Positions 9,002 through 19,000 of a stretch of 64,000 nt of DNA are shown piece by piece. The notes under the pieces were generated by a model. That model was given only the letters and a program-made list of their open reading frames with translations. It did no database searches and had not been told where the DNA came from. A program made the translations under genes and the position numbers. The stretch's first letter is position 1. Each line of letters starts with the position of its first letter. Source of the stretch: Sphingomonas endolithica (GTDB taxonomy: Bacteria > Pseudomonadota > Alphaproteobacteria > Sphingomonadales > Sphingomonadaceae); contig NZ_CP103057.1 in NCBI RefSeq assembly GCF_025231525.1, positions 3,172,501 through 3,236,500 of the forward strand. The letters run 5' to 3'.

Positions 9002-11323
9002 ATGCGCGCCTCTCTCCTGCTCACCCTGTTCCTTTCCACCGCCGCCGCGGCGCAAACCGTGCCGCCGCCGATCGACGCGGTCGATCCGATGATCGGCACC
9101 GGCGGGGAGGGCCATACCTTTCCTGGCGCGACGGCACCCTTCGGCATGGTCCAGCTCTCGCCCGATACCGACACCGGATGTGAATTGCGCGCCTGCTACG
9201 CGCATGCTGCCGGCTATCGCTATGAAGATCCCACCATCCAGGGGTTCAGCCACACGCATTTTTCCGGCGCGGGCCATTCCGATCTCGGGGACGTGCTGGT
9301 GATGCCGCAGGCCGGGTCCGACGTGCGGCTCGATCCGGGCGATCCCAAGCAGCCCGGCTCCGGCTATCGATCGCGCTTCGATCACGCGCGCGAGACGGCG
9401 CGGCCCGGTTATTATGCGGTGTCGCTGCTCGACAGCGGGATCCAGGCCGAGCTCACCGCCGGCACCCGCATTGGCGTGCATCGCTATACTTTCCCCAACG
9501 GCCAGGCGGCGCATCTGCTGATCGATCTGCGCTCCTCGCTGTACAATTATCCCGGCAAGACCTTGTGGTCCGGGTTGCACCTGCGCCCCGACGGCACGCT
9601 GACCGGCTTTCGCGAGACGCGCGGCTGGGCGCCGGGGCGCAAATTGTATTTCGCGATGCGTTTTTCCGCGCCGCTGACCGACCACGCCTTCGTCGATCGC
9701 GATGCCGCGGTGCCCTATAAGGGCTTTGCCGGCCCTGGCCGCGGGAGCGATGCGCTCGCGGAAAAGCTGGGTCGCGCGCTCGAAGCCCGGCTCGATTTTG
9801 GTGCGCTGACCGCGCCGCTCGAAGTGAAAGTGGCGCTGTCTGGGGTGGACGAGACCGGCGCGCTTGCCAATCTCGCTGCCGAAGGCGGCGATTTCGATGC
9901 GGTGCGCGCGCGCACCGCCGCGGCCTGGACGCAGGCGCTGGGCGCGGTGGAGATCGCGGCGCCCGCGCCGATGCGCAAGAACGTCTACACCGCGCTGTAT
10001 CACACGTTGCTCGCGCCCAGTGTGTGGAGCGATGCCGACGGTCGTTATCGCGGGCCCGACGATCAGGTGCACGAGGCCAAGGGCTTCACATTCCGCTCGA
10101 CCTTTTCGCTGTGGGATACGTTCCGCGCCGAGCATCCCCTGCTCACGCTGATCCAGCCGGCGCAGACCAGCACCGATGTCGTGCGTTCGCTGGTCGAGAG
10201 CCAGCGCTATAGCCCGGATGGCATCCTGCCGGTATGGCAATTCGCCGGTCGCGAGACCTGGACGATGATCGGCTATCACGCCGCGCCGGTGATTGCCGAC
10301 GCTTATCTGAAAGGCATTCGGGGCTTCGACGCCGCCGCCGCGCTCGATGCGATGGTCGCGAGCGCCAGCTATGCGCCGTATGGCGGGCTCGGCGAGTATA
10401 TGAAGCGCGGCTACGTGCCGATCGACAAGGAGCCTGAGGCGGCCTCCAAGACGGTCGAATATGCGTATGACGATTGGACCATCGCGCGCATGGCGCGGGC
10501 GATGGGGCGTACCGACATCGCCGATCGCTTCGACAAGCGCGCCGGCAATTGGCGCAACAGCTTCGACGCCAAGACCGGCTGGCTGCGCGCGCGGCTGTCG
10601 AGCGGCGCGTTCCGCACGCCGTTCGATCCGACGGCGATCAATTACGGTTCGGATTATACCGAGGGCAATGCCTGGCAATATAGCTGGTTCGTGCCGCAGG
10701 ATCAGGCCGGCCTGTTCCGCCTGTTGGGCGGTGATGCCAAGGCGATCGCCAAGCTGGATGCCATGTTCGAGTTCGATACCTCGAAAGTGGATTACAGCCA
10801 TGCCGAGGATATCGCCGGGCTGATCGGCCAATATATCCATGGCAACGAACCGAGCCACCACGTCGCCTATCTGTACGGCGTCGCCGGCGCACCGTGGCGC
10901 ACGCAGGAACGGCTCGGCCAGATCGTGTCGTCGCAATACAAGCCCAGCCCCGACGGTCTGTCCGGCAATGACGATCTCGGGCAGATGTCGGCCTGGCTGG
11001 TGTTCACCGCGCTTGGTTTCTATCCGATGGCGCCAGGCTCGAACGAATATGTCATCGGCCGCCCGTTCGTCGACCACGCCACGCTCAATCTCCCCGATGG
11101 CAAGAAGTTCGTTATGGTCGCCGACGGCCTGTCGGCCGCCAATCGCTATGTAAAGGCCGTGACGCTGAACGGCGTCGCGCTCGACCGCAGCTACCTTCGG
11201 GACAAGGAGCTTCGCGCCGGTGGCGAGTTGCGCTTCACCATGGCGCCGACGCCCAACAAGCGCTGGGCAAGCAGCAAGGCCGCGCGGCCCTTCTCGATAT
11301 CGGCGCCCTCGACGCCCGATTGA
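9002..11323 (+). CDS. GH92 family secreted alpha-mannosidase
   Basis: A 773-residue glycoside hydrolase, the usual length for GH92, with an N-terminal signal peptide (MRASLLLTLFLSTAAAAQT). Conserved segments are DPMIGTGGEGHTFPGATAPFG near residue 30, GFSHTHFSGAGHSDLGD, HGNEPSHHVAYLY at about 613-625 and GNDDLGQMSAW at about 655-665. The last two carry the acidic residues of the catalytic site. GH92 enzymes are calcium-dependent exo-alpha-mannosidases, mostly alpha-1,2. The start is placed at ATG 9002, at the signal peptide, although the frame is open further upstream. Probably periplasmic or exported, and paired with the GT22-like gene before it. Confidence 0.93.
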   Translation: MRASLLLTLFLSTAAAAQTVPPPIDAVDPMIGTGGEGHTFPGATAPFGMVQLSPDTDTGCELRACYAHAAGYRYEDPTIQGFSHTHFSGAGHSDLGDVLVMPQAGSDVRLDPGDPKQPGSGYRSRFDHARETARPGYYAVSLLDSGIQAELTAGTRIGVHRYTFPNGQAAHLLIDLRSSLYNYPGKTLWSGLHLRPDGTLTGFRETRGWAPGRKLYFAMRFSAPLTDHAFVDRDAAVPYKGFAGPGRGSDALAEKLGRALEARLDFGALTAPLEVKVALSGVDETGALANLAAEGGDFDAVRARTAAAWTQALGAVEIAAPAPMRKNVYTALYHTLLAPSVWSDADGRYRGPDDQVHEAKGFTFRSTFSLWDTFRAEHPLLTLIQPAQTSTDVVRSLVESQRYSPDGILPVWQFAGRETWTMIGYHAAPVIADAYLKGIRGFDAAAALDAMVASASYAPYGGLGEYMKRGYVPIDKEPEAASKTVEYAYDDWTIARMARAMGRTDIADRFDKRAGNWRNSFDAKTGWLRARLSSGAFRTPFDPTAINYGSDYTEGNAWQYSWFVPQDQAGLFRLLGGDAKAIAKLDAMFEFDTSKVDYSHAEDIAGLIGQYIHGNEPSHHVAYLYGVAGAPWRTQERLGQIVSSQYKPSPDGLSGNDDLGQMSAWLVFTALGFYPMAPGSNEYVIGRPFVDHATLNLPDGKKFVMVADGLSAANRYVKAVTLNGVALDRSYLRDKELRAGGELRFTMAPTPNKRWASSKAARPFSISAPSTPD

Positions 11324-11453
11324 TCGCGCCAGTCACGATCATCGCACTGTATCGGCTGCGGGGGCAGGGGCGGTGTGGCCCCATCGGATCGTCGCGCGCC
11401 GCGCAGTGCACGGCCCGCGCGTTCCCCGCAGGGATGATCTGTTCCGGGTCATC

Positions 11454-11506
11454 GAAAAACTGGTGCTGCCGGTGAGGATTGAACTCACGACCTCAGCCTT
11501 ACCAAG
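11454..11506 (-). repeat. Displaced tRNA-Thr 3' end, left attachment site of the island
   Basis: These 53 bases are identical to 45779-45831, which lie in and just after the intact tRNA-Thr gene. They contain the 3' half of the tRNA (anticodon loop to CCA) in the same orientation. Identity stops at 11507. This is the classic product of site-specific integration into a tRNA 3' end and marks the left edge of the island. Confidence 0.93.
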
Positions 11507-11648
11507 TCTGTGCTCTCGATTTTCCCCGGTTGTATGTGGATCCATAAAGGGCTGATTTGCACGGTTCTATCGTCGAAATCTCTTGTTGTTCCTGCCTGTG
11601 CTTGCCCGTGGCTTGCTTCAGCGTGCTTGCCCCGTTATTGACCGGCGT

Positions 11649-12872
11649 ATGGGAACAGCTCGTATAACCAAGCGATCCGTCGAGGCCATCGCACGCCCGC
11701 CAAAGGGAAAAAGACAGCACCTGTGGGATGATACCCTAAAGGGGTTCGGCGTCATGGTCACGGCAACTGGCGTTCGCTCCTACATCGTTCAGTACCGAAT
11801 GGGTGGGCGCGGGCATTCGACGCAGACCATCACGATCGGCCGGCATGGAAGCCCATGGACGGCAGAGAAGGCGCGCGAACACGCGAACGATCTGCTGGAG
11901 TTGATACGAAAGGGGGTTGATCCGAAGGCCGCGGAGGCAGAAAAACGTCGGCGGGAGGACGAGGAGCGTCAGCAGAAAGATGTCTTGGCGTTTGGCGCCT
12001 ATGTGGACACCTTCATCCGGCGCCATGCGGTGAAAAAGCAGCTGCGAAGCACACCGGACATCGAAGCAGTATTCCGCCGCGACCTGAAGCCGCGGCTTGG
12101 AGATCGCTCAATCCGTGACCTGACCCGTGCTGACATTGCCAAGTGCCTTGATGAGATTGGTGATCGCAGCGGCTCAGCGGCTAACAAAGCTCACAAATGG
12201 CTGAAAAAAATGCTGAACTTCGCTGCCGAGCGTGGGGACATCGCCACTTCGCCAATGGATCGCATGGCACCGCCGCACGAACAGTCCAGCCGCGAACGCG
12301 CGCTAAACGACCAAGAAACACTTCTGGTATGGAACGCCAGTGAGGCACTCGGATACCCCTTCGGCCCCCTTGTTCAACTGCTTCTGCTTACAGGTCAGCG
12401 CTTGCGCGAGGTCGCGGGAATGCAGTGGACTGAGCTCAATGAAGCGGCGACCGAGTGGCTGATACCAGGGCAGCGGACTAAGAATGGTAACACCCATCTG
12501 CTGCCACTAAGTGCCGCGACGACAGCCGTGATTCAAGGCCTCAGCGCTCGGAAGGTAAGTGACAGCTACGTGTTTACGACGACGGGGCGATCCGCAGTTA
12601 GCGGCTTCTCGAAGGCTAAGTCGCGGCTCGATGCCATCATCGCAAAGCAGAACGATGATCGATCCCTTCCAGGTTGGACGTTTCATGACCTGCGTCGAAC
12701 GGTCGCAACCGGGTGCCAGAAGCTTGGTATTCCCATTGATCACACCGAAGCGTTGCTGAACCACACCGGACGAAGGAAGGGCCTCGTGTCGGTGTATCAG
12801 GTATATGATTACCGGGATGAGAAGGCGAAAGCGATTGAGCGCTGGGGAGATAAGCTCCTGTCGTTAGAATAG
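11649..12872 (+). CDS. P4-type tyrosine recombinase (island integrase)
   Basis: A 407-residue integrase. The N-terminal DUF4102-type arm-binding domain runs over residues 1-95 (ITKRSVEAIARPPKGKRQHL, then VDPKAAEAEKRR). A core-binding domain occupies about 112-205 and the catalytic domain 215-400. Active-site residues are visible: Arg251 (TGQRLRE), His346 and Arg349 (FHDLRR), His372 (LLNHTG) and Tyr383 (SVYQVYDY). ATG 11649 gives the standard family N-terminus. It begins 143 bp inside the left tRNA-Thr repeat and is almost certainly the enzyme that integrates and excises the island. Confidence 0.95.
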   Translation: MGTARITKRSVEAIARPPKGKRQHLWDDTLKGFGVMVTATGVRSYIVQYRMGGRGHSTQTITIGRHGSPWTAEKAREHANDLLELIRKGVDPKAAEAEKRRREDEERQQKDVLAFGAYVDTFIRRHAVKKQLRSTPDIEAVFRRDLKPRLGDRSIRDLTRADIAKCLDEIGDRSGSAANKAHKWLKKMLNFAAERGDIATSPMDRMAPPHEQSSRERALNDQETLLVWNASEALGYPFGPLVQLLLLTGQRLREVAGMQWTELNEAATEWLIPGQRTKNGNTHLLPLSAATTAVIQGLSARKVSDSYVFTTTGRSAVSGFSKAKSRLDAIIAKQNDDRSLPGWTFHDLRRTVATGCQKLGIPIDHTEALLNHTGRRKGLVSVYQVYDYRDEKAKAIERWGDKLLSLE

Positions 12873-12910
12873 GCGTTTGCAGCTGCGGGTATAATCAGTA
12901 GGCGCCTCGC

Positions 12911-13507
12911 ATGGTTACGAAAAGCAGCGATTCGTGGATCTCTCTGCCTACCGCGATCTCCCTCGCCCGTCGCCCAGAGGAAAGTGATGAAATCGCTTGG
13001 AGGCGATTGGTAGATCGTCTTTCTGTCGGCGGTATACGCTCCAAAGCGGGTGCCTATGTGGAGCGCGAGGAAGGACACCAGGTATGCTCACTGAAGGGCG
13101 TCGAAGTTAAAACCGCAATTTGGGCGAACCTGCGCTGGGAGTTTCCGCTAGATTTGGTCATGGGGCGCGTGCGGGGCATTGGCAGCATCGCAGATGACAA
13201 CCGGCCTTTTGAGGTGGAACTCAACGGCATGCAGTTGTGGCGGGAGGATCTTGCTGATCTGAAGTCGGGCGCGTCACGGGGTGGCGGCAGGCCGCATGGA
13301 GACTTCTGGCCTGACCTTACGGAGGAACTAGTGGTCTACTTCTATGAACGGGGCCCCCCTGCAGATAGCACGCCGGTCGGCCGGATTTGTGAAGAGATAC
13401 TAGTCTTGCTTGAGGCGCGAGGCGCCAGGGCGCCCGGATCGCCGCAACCGCTGCGTCCAGTTGTCCAGGCGATCGTGGAGCGGCTGCGCGAGTGCGAGGC
13501 GCGTTAA
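12911..13507 (+). CDS. Hypothetical protein next to integrase
   Basis: A 198-residue soluble protein that I do not recognise. It begins MVTKSSDSWISLPTAISLARR, has a long mid-section with VEVKTAIWANLRWEFPLD, and ends in a helical region (FWPDLTEELVVYFYERG, then ICEEILVLLEARGARAPGS and RPVVQAIVERLRE). There is no signal peptide, membrane helix or metal motif. It starts 39 bp after the integrase stop on the same strand and precedes the excisionase-like gene, so it belongs to the island's integration or maintenance module by position only. Confidence 0.6.
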   Translation: MVTKSSDSWISLPTAISLARRPEESDEIAWRRLVDRLSVGGIRSKAGAYVEREEGHQVCSLKGVEVKTAIWANLRWEFPLDLVMGRVRGIGSIADDNRPFEVELNGMQLWREDLADLKSGASRGGGRPHGDFWPDLTEELVVYFYERGPPADSTPVGRICEEILVLLEARGARAPGSPQPLRPVVQAIVERLRECEAR

Positions 13508-13604
13508 ATAAGTTAAATAGGTTCCCAGACGACGTCATCGGCCGAGTGCCACCATAGGCTTGCTGCCCGCCATATCCGGTTGGCGGCAACCATGGAGTAA
13601 ACCG

Positions 13605-13886
13605 TTGAAGTCGTTTGATGAACATCTGGTCACGAATAACGTGACACAGCTCGGCAATTTGCCTGCTGCACTAAACACCGAGCAGGCGTCTCGCTATACT
13701 GGTCTCGCGACAGCGACACTGGAGAAGCTGCGATGCACTGGCGGCGGTCCCCCGTTCGTCAGCTACTCGCGCCGGGCAATCCGCTATCGCCTCGCCGATT
13801 TAGATGCTTGGATGACCGCGCGGACGCGGTGCAGCACGTCAGAACTCGAGCGGCCTGATGCGCATGGTGCTCGGAGGGCGGTATGA
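13605..13886 (+). CDS. AlpA-like excisionase / helix-turn-helix protein
   Basis: A small MerR-like DNA-binding protein. The segment LNTEQASRYTGLATATLEKLRCTGGGPPFVSYSRRAIRYRLADLDAWM is the typical excisionase (AlpA/HTH_17) pattern: helix, turn, recognition helix, wing, then .Y...DL..W. Such proteins direct excision or regulate the integrase. No ATG fits; translation may begin at TTG 13605 (93 residues) or TTG 13560 (108 residues). Its stop overlaps the ATG of the next gene (ATGA at 13883), indicating translational coupling. Confidence 0.78.
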   Translation: MKSFDEHLVTNNVTQLGNLPAALNTEQASRYTGLATATLEKLRCTGGGPPFVSYSRRAIRYRLADLDAWMTARTRCSTSELERPDAHGARRAV

Positions 13887-14941
13887 GTCACGGTTCGCTT
13901 GATAAGAACGCGCGCGCTCCTGTGCTGAACGAGCACACGGCGGTGATCGCGATGTCTGACGCGAAGGCATCTGCATTGATCACAACGGTGATGACCGTGC
14001 GGCAGCTGGATGAACTCAGCTACCGAGCGAAGCTGCGCCACTGGACGCGCACGGACTCATGGAATCCTGACGGTGCCCGGCTCCGCCTGAAGAACACCAA
14101 GATTGAGCCATTCTCGGTCAGGATGTACGATGGCGACATAACTGCCATGCCACTGCTGGTTGGTCGACCTTGCTTTGGGATTCTTACAGCGTTTTTGCGC
14201 TACAGAGATGCTACTAAGCTGGTGAAAGGTCGAGGGCTTCAGCCGTCATCCCGCTGCGCATCCTGCGTCTTCCGACCGGATTGTGAACGCATCGTCAGGA
14301 ATCGGCTTATGGCCTCCCCGGCACTCAGACAGGCGTATGACCAGTGGCTGCTCGCGGAAGGGCCGGGGAGCTTTGTCCGTCCCAACTGGAAAGGTTCGCA
14401 TGCCTATCGCGCATGGGGGAGACTATGCGTCGTCGCGGAAGCTACGCCATTCAAAAGCGTGAATGACCAGGCGGTTCTGAATCATTATCAGGACGCGGAC
14501 AATGCCGTTCTGGAGAAGGACCGCATCAGGCAGATTGCAGCACGAAAGAAGCAGCTGCGCGCCGGAAACATCGACGATCGGCACCTGCTCGACATCCTTG
14601 TCGCCGGGGCCTACCGCTCGGACGATTTGATCGAAGCCATAACTGAGGACGGAGCTCCTAGAGCATTATGGCAGCTGCCCGTGGACTCGCTGCTCGAGCT
14701 GATCGACGTCTGGGTCTGCCGGGAGGTATTGAGGGCGGAACAGAAGAAGGTGACTGCGGCCAGCATCGCGCGAATAATTGTAGAAAGAGGGTGGCGAAAT
14801 ACGAGCGCTAATTTTGGCGCCCTCAGCACCAGAGTGTCGAGGGATTTAGGCCGGATCGAGCGGTTCGAAAACACCCCGTGGAAAGGATGGGTGCTACTTC
14901 CCCCTTTTGATCCTCGTGCGGAATTTAGCTCGGAAGGCTAA
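13883..14941 (+). CDS. Hypothetical protein with CxxC-x5-C motif, coupled to excisionase
   Basis: A 352-residue protein of unknown function. Its middle carries CASCVFRPDCERIVRNRL, a probable zinc-binding knuckle, followed by a tryptophan-rich helical stretch (YDQWLLAEGPGSFVRPNW) and a long helical C-terminal half with IRQIAARKKQLRAG and LLELIDVWVCREVLRAEQKK. No transmembrane segment is seen. It overlaps the excisionase stop by four bases. The zinc motif and position suggest a nucleic-acid-binding accessory protein of the island, such as a replication or regulatory factor, but this is inference. Confidence 0.65.
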   Translation: MSHGSLDKNARAPVLNEHTAVIAMSDAKASALITTVMTVRQLDELSYRAKLRHWTRTDSWNPDGARLRLKNTKIEPFSVRMYDGDITAMPLLVGRPCFGILTAFLRYRDATKLVKGRGLQPSSRCASCVFRPDCERIVRNRLMASPALRQAYDQWLLAEGPGSFVRPNWKGSHAYRAWGRLCVVAEATPFKSVNDQAVLNHYQDADNAVLEKDRIRQIAARKKQLRAGNIDDRHLLDILVAGAYRSDDLIEAITEDGAPRALWQLPVDSLLELIDVWVCREVLRAEQKKVTAASIARIIVERGWRNTSANFGALSTRVSRDLGRIERFENTPWKGWVLLPPFDPRAEFSSEG

Positions 14942-15442
14942 GCCTGGCGGAGCCCCCTAGATTTGTGTCCCGCTCCGGCCAGGACCGCCCCCCTGTGAAT
15001 TTGCTACTGTCGCCAAAGACCACTCCGACGAGGCACTCCGAGGGCTTTCGTTTTTTCACTGTTTTTGCTGAACTTAGCTCCCTGGAAACCCCGTCCAACT
15101 CCTCTTGGTGAGATTACTTCGAGTAAAATCTCTCACCAGAGCTTTGGGGGCGGCATCCCCAACAACATTATATAATCTGATTTGATTGACTCTGAACCTA
15201 TCGGAGTGGGTCTGCTTAGGGTGGAGATCGAACGGTGACGACGGCGATCCCAACAGTCGAGCTGCTTAGTGAACGCAGCGTAGCTTGCTGTGCGGCGGTG
15301 AGCTGGCTGACCGTGGGCCGTCGACCTTCGCGCCATACCAGCACCCACAATGCCTTGTGAGTCCGTCTGCACTTCCCACCCGCATCCCATCGCTCAATGC
15401 GTCACAACCTTACGGTTACCTAACCAAACAAGAGGTCAAACT
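14942..15442. other. 500-bp stretch without a gene; contains one hairpin
   Basis: No convincing reading frame. A hairpin at 15106-15138 (arms TGGTGAGA / TCTCACCA with extra imperfect pairing inside) is the only structure noticed; it could be a terminator or operator. The last part must hold the promoter of the gene at 15443. Confidence 0.5.
15106..15138. repeat. Inverted repeat (hairpin)
   Basis: The arms TGGTGAGA and TCTCACCA are perfect over 8 bp, and the inner bases pair imperfectly around a TTC turn. There is no T-run, so a simple terminator is not supported. Confidence 0.35.
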
Positions 15443-15701
15443 ATGAGATGCTTCACCGCACAGGTAGAAGGAACCGAGGACGGAACGATCATCGTCGCCC
15501 GCTCAGGAAGCCACGCTGCCGAGATATTTGTTACCTTCTGGATCGCTCAGCACGATGCTGCCCCCCGGTGCGTTCCATATCATCCGAAACGATCTCGGGA
15601 AGTTGCCGCTCCTTGAAGGACTGCGAGCAATGATGCAGGGCAAGGTCAGCGGCGTCGTTCATTTCGATCCAGAAGAAGGTCACACGCTTGAACCGATGTA
15701 G
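15443..15701 (+). pseudogene. Frameshifted small protein, paralogue of 44135-44410
   Basis: The frame starting MRCFTAQVEGTEDGTIIV and containing SHAAEIFVTFWIAQHDAA runs into a C6 tract at 15561-15566 and stops 17 codons later. Skipping one base at that tract restores a good frame (AFHIIRNDLGKLPLLEGL, then VVHFDPEEGHTLEPM) ending at 15701. The reconstructed protein is about 86 residues. It parallels the intact 91-residue protein at 44135-44410, sharing HAAEIFVT and a similar C-terminal layout. A one-base insertion in the homopolymer, a sequencing error, or programmed slippage would all explain it; mutation or error is most likely. Confidence 0.7.
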
Positions 15702-16085
15702 AAGGGCTGCTCGGCCAAGCTGACAAGCCGGTAGCGCCGGAGAACGCTCCGAACCGGTATACCAGCTCGAGCTTGCCTCGAACTGGTGTACCGTCGCAGG
15801 GTGTCAACGACGAGTGACTGAACACTCGATCCTTAACGCAATGGACGACGACACTAACTGAAACACCGACCGCGTAGCGCCGTCGCAGCCCTGGTTCGCG
15901 CTTTCCCGAGTCAAGGGCGGGAGGCGTAGCAGACCGCCGACGCAGCATGACGTTAGTTGAGGGTCTCCAGTTTATTTGCTCTCTGCCTGCAGTCACAGGT
16001 TCACGAATTGAACAACAGAGCCGCTGAGTTCTGCCCGCACGCGATTGGCCGTCCTGACGACGTCAGGAACGACCAATCGATTAGC
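15702..16085. other. Gene-free stretch between frameshifted gene and KAP NTPase gene
   Basis: No supported gene. Bases 15767-15792 share the words TCGAGCTTGCCTCG and TGGTGTACC with the palindrome at 26291-26328, so a related short repeat may be present. Confidence 0.45.
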
Positions 16086-19000
16086 TCAGTAGCGGGAGTT
16101 CAGGTGAGTGCCAGACCATCGCGATAGGAGTGGAGCAAGATCGTCCCTCTCCTGAGCGGACGCTTCCGTTGCCCACAATTCCAGTAATTCGCTGAAGTGG
16201 GTCTGGGTGTCAGCGTTACTTGCGATAAAAATCGGCTTCAGATCGTCATAATGCTGCATTATCCAGCTGCGTCCAGCTGGCGTTTCGATGAGCGGCACAA
16301 CCATGCGGCGAACTACTTCATCTGCACGCTCGACCAGTTTCCCCTCAATCAGCAGGAGCTTCCCCGTGGCTTCGAGTAGCCCGGCCAGATTCTCCACCGC
16401 AGGCAGCGCGAGTAACTGGTCCCGGAATGTTGCCATGACGGCACGACGATGCGTTGATGACAAAATGGTGGCTGCTTTAGTCCATGCGAGAGCATAGGGA
16501 CGTTCGGCTTGCGACACTAGATCAGGGAGGAGGTCGCTCAGCGCTCCGAAAAGATCTGCCTGTTGGCTACTCTTGCCTGTGGCAGGAACCTTCGCGAGAA
16601 CCGCAACATCAAGCATCGGCTCGTTTGCGGCGATTATGGCGCGCCATTGTTCACGCTTCACGTCCTTCAACGCGCCAAGAAATTTGCCCTTGGCGCGTCG
16701 GCGGTCAGCTACTGACGCTCCGCCCGTTGATGAAAGCAAAGCTACGTAAATGCGGAGCGCCGAGCGACTTAGGCCGGCAGCGGCAAACTGGGTCCAAAAG
16801 TTGGTATACTCTGGAAGCGTCGCGAGGAGCGCGCTCCCTGCCGCGTCGGGCATCAACCGAAGATAGCGTTCGACATCTCCTACGATGGCTTGGACGGGCA
16901 AGCGCCCCAGGTCGTGCGTCAGCGCTCGCCGCGTGAGCAGTGGCGAGATTAATCCAGAGGTCGACGGGTCGTTTGTTGCTTGGTTGACTAGATGACTTGC
17001 GAATGAGGGTGGAGAAAACCGAGTAAATTCATTATCTACAGCTTCGACGAACCAGGGGTTCGCACCAACAAAATCATCCCAACTTTGACCGTAAGCGGTA
17101 CCTAACGCAGTTTTGCTGGCAAGCATCAGCGCGACGAAACGAGCAGCGGGATTGTAGTCGCCCGCAGCAATTAACTGTTCCACGTTTTTCTGAAGAACGC
17201 CTTCAGCGCCTAAGGCATGAAGTTTCTCACGTGCCGCTACTTCAACCAGCGACAAGCGCCCGAGAAGGAGCGCGGCAGCTTCGCTGGAAGCGCTCGTTGC
17301 TTCTGTGGTACGTAGAACCGAGTCGGCTGCGACAATAGCCGTCGTCCACGATTCCGGCGGTTCCCCGTCGAGCACGATACGCGCGCGTGCTTCTTGGTGT
17401 GGCGCCGGGTTCGTCGCAGAAAGTCCCTCCACGAACGCACTGACGATCGCATTGGGGCTGTGAATGGTCCGTAACGGTATCTCGGCATCGTCATCCTTCC
17501 ACAACGCCGAAGTCACGTCGAGGAAGAGAGTCGCATCGCCAGGCAAGAGAACGTTAGGGCGCACCAGTTCAGCCGCTGCAGCTCGCGTCCAGAGCATCTC
17601 AATCAAGCTGACCAAGCGCACGCGGCGGCTGTGGGCCTGGAATAGCGAGTGTTGCGGTATCGTCGGGATCGCGATCGCGACGTCAGCCAAGAAGGATTCA
17701 AGCCGATCCGGCGGGCAACTTGTAGAAAGCATTTCAAACGCATCGACCCCACCATCCTCAAGCATGTCTCCTGCAAGGAAATTTCGGCGGAGCTTGCGCC
17801 ATGCCGATCTGAGCCACGGCGCGTCATCGAGCTCGGCTCGCGCTAATAGTGTGACAGCTCTAGGTAGCGATCCGTCGTCATTCGGTAGATCGTCCAGCAG
17901 GCGATGAATAATGCCTTCAAATCCTTTAACCTGCGCGGCCTCGCGCAATGTGGCGACGTCGGTCTTCGCGAGCGCAAGCTCCAAGCGCGTGCCAAGTAGC
18001 ACTTGCAAAGCGTCTTCCAGCGGAACGCTGAATCGCAACGCGGCAAGAGACCGCGCCCATTCCGCATCTTGATCTGAAAGGTCGAGTGCGGGGTTCGCAA
18101 TCGCCGCATGGATGTCCTTCTCGATAACGGTGCGATGGATAACGAAATACGCGATTGATACCAACGGGATGCCCGCATCAGACCACTGCAACCACAAAGT
18201 AGCAATTGCATTGATCAACTTATTGATGTCACGCGGAGTTATCGCAAAACGTGAATCGATGGTTCGTGAGTAGATCCGGCTAACCTGAAAGCTCCATTCA
18301 TCTTCGTAAATATCGCCGAACACAGCTTTCATCTGACACGCGAGATAACTTTGCCAATGAGAGGAAACGGGAGGCGATAAATAAAAGGTAATATCGAACG
18401 TCTTGTCGACGAATGACCTAGCAGCAGCTGCGCTGTCTTTCATATCAAGAAACATACCGCTGATCGCATTCTCATCGACGGGCAGGATTATTGTGGGCAA
18501 TCTAGTGCGCGGTAATGCGTCTCCTTCCTCCAGCGCTCCAAGGAAGAAGCTTCGGATCGTATTCCACATCTCAATAGCTTCTTTTGCTGGTAATCGATCA
18601 AGATTATCAATTACAAGGACAAAACGCCGGTTGTCCGCCGAGGCAGCTTTGATCAGTTTGCGAAACTGGTCTTGAAATTCGAGCGTAGTTGGCTCGGGCG
18701 ATTTTATCACGCGCTTTGTTTCTTCAGAGACCTGCTTATTGAGAAAGAGCGCCAAGAGCGACGCACTTTCTCGCTCCTTGCGGTATTTATTCCAGTTGCC
18801 TCGTGACCAAAATGCTTTTGAGAACGGGTTGCGGTGTGGACGCCACGCAAACCATACCGACAACATGATTATAGCTGGCGCAATAATCATCGAAAAACCT
18901 GCTGGAAAAGCAGCGCGCTCGTACCAAGTGGAATCGACCTTACGCATTAAGGTGTACCAGTCGGTTCCAATCAGGCGAGTGCCTGCAGGCACGAGCACAA

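Noticed and set aside
8990..11077. 695-codon minus-strand frame opposite the GH92 gene
   Set aside because: Arginine/histidine-rich shadow of a GC-rich coding gene; the plus strand has signal peptide and GH92 motifs.
11220..11555. Frame containing RIELTTSALP near the left attachment site
   Set aside because: This is the antisense of the tRNA-Thr fragment, a common false gene; the same false peptide appears at 45788-46030.
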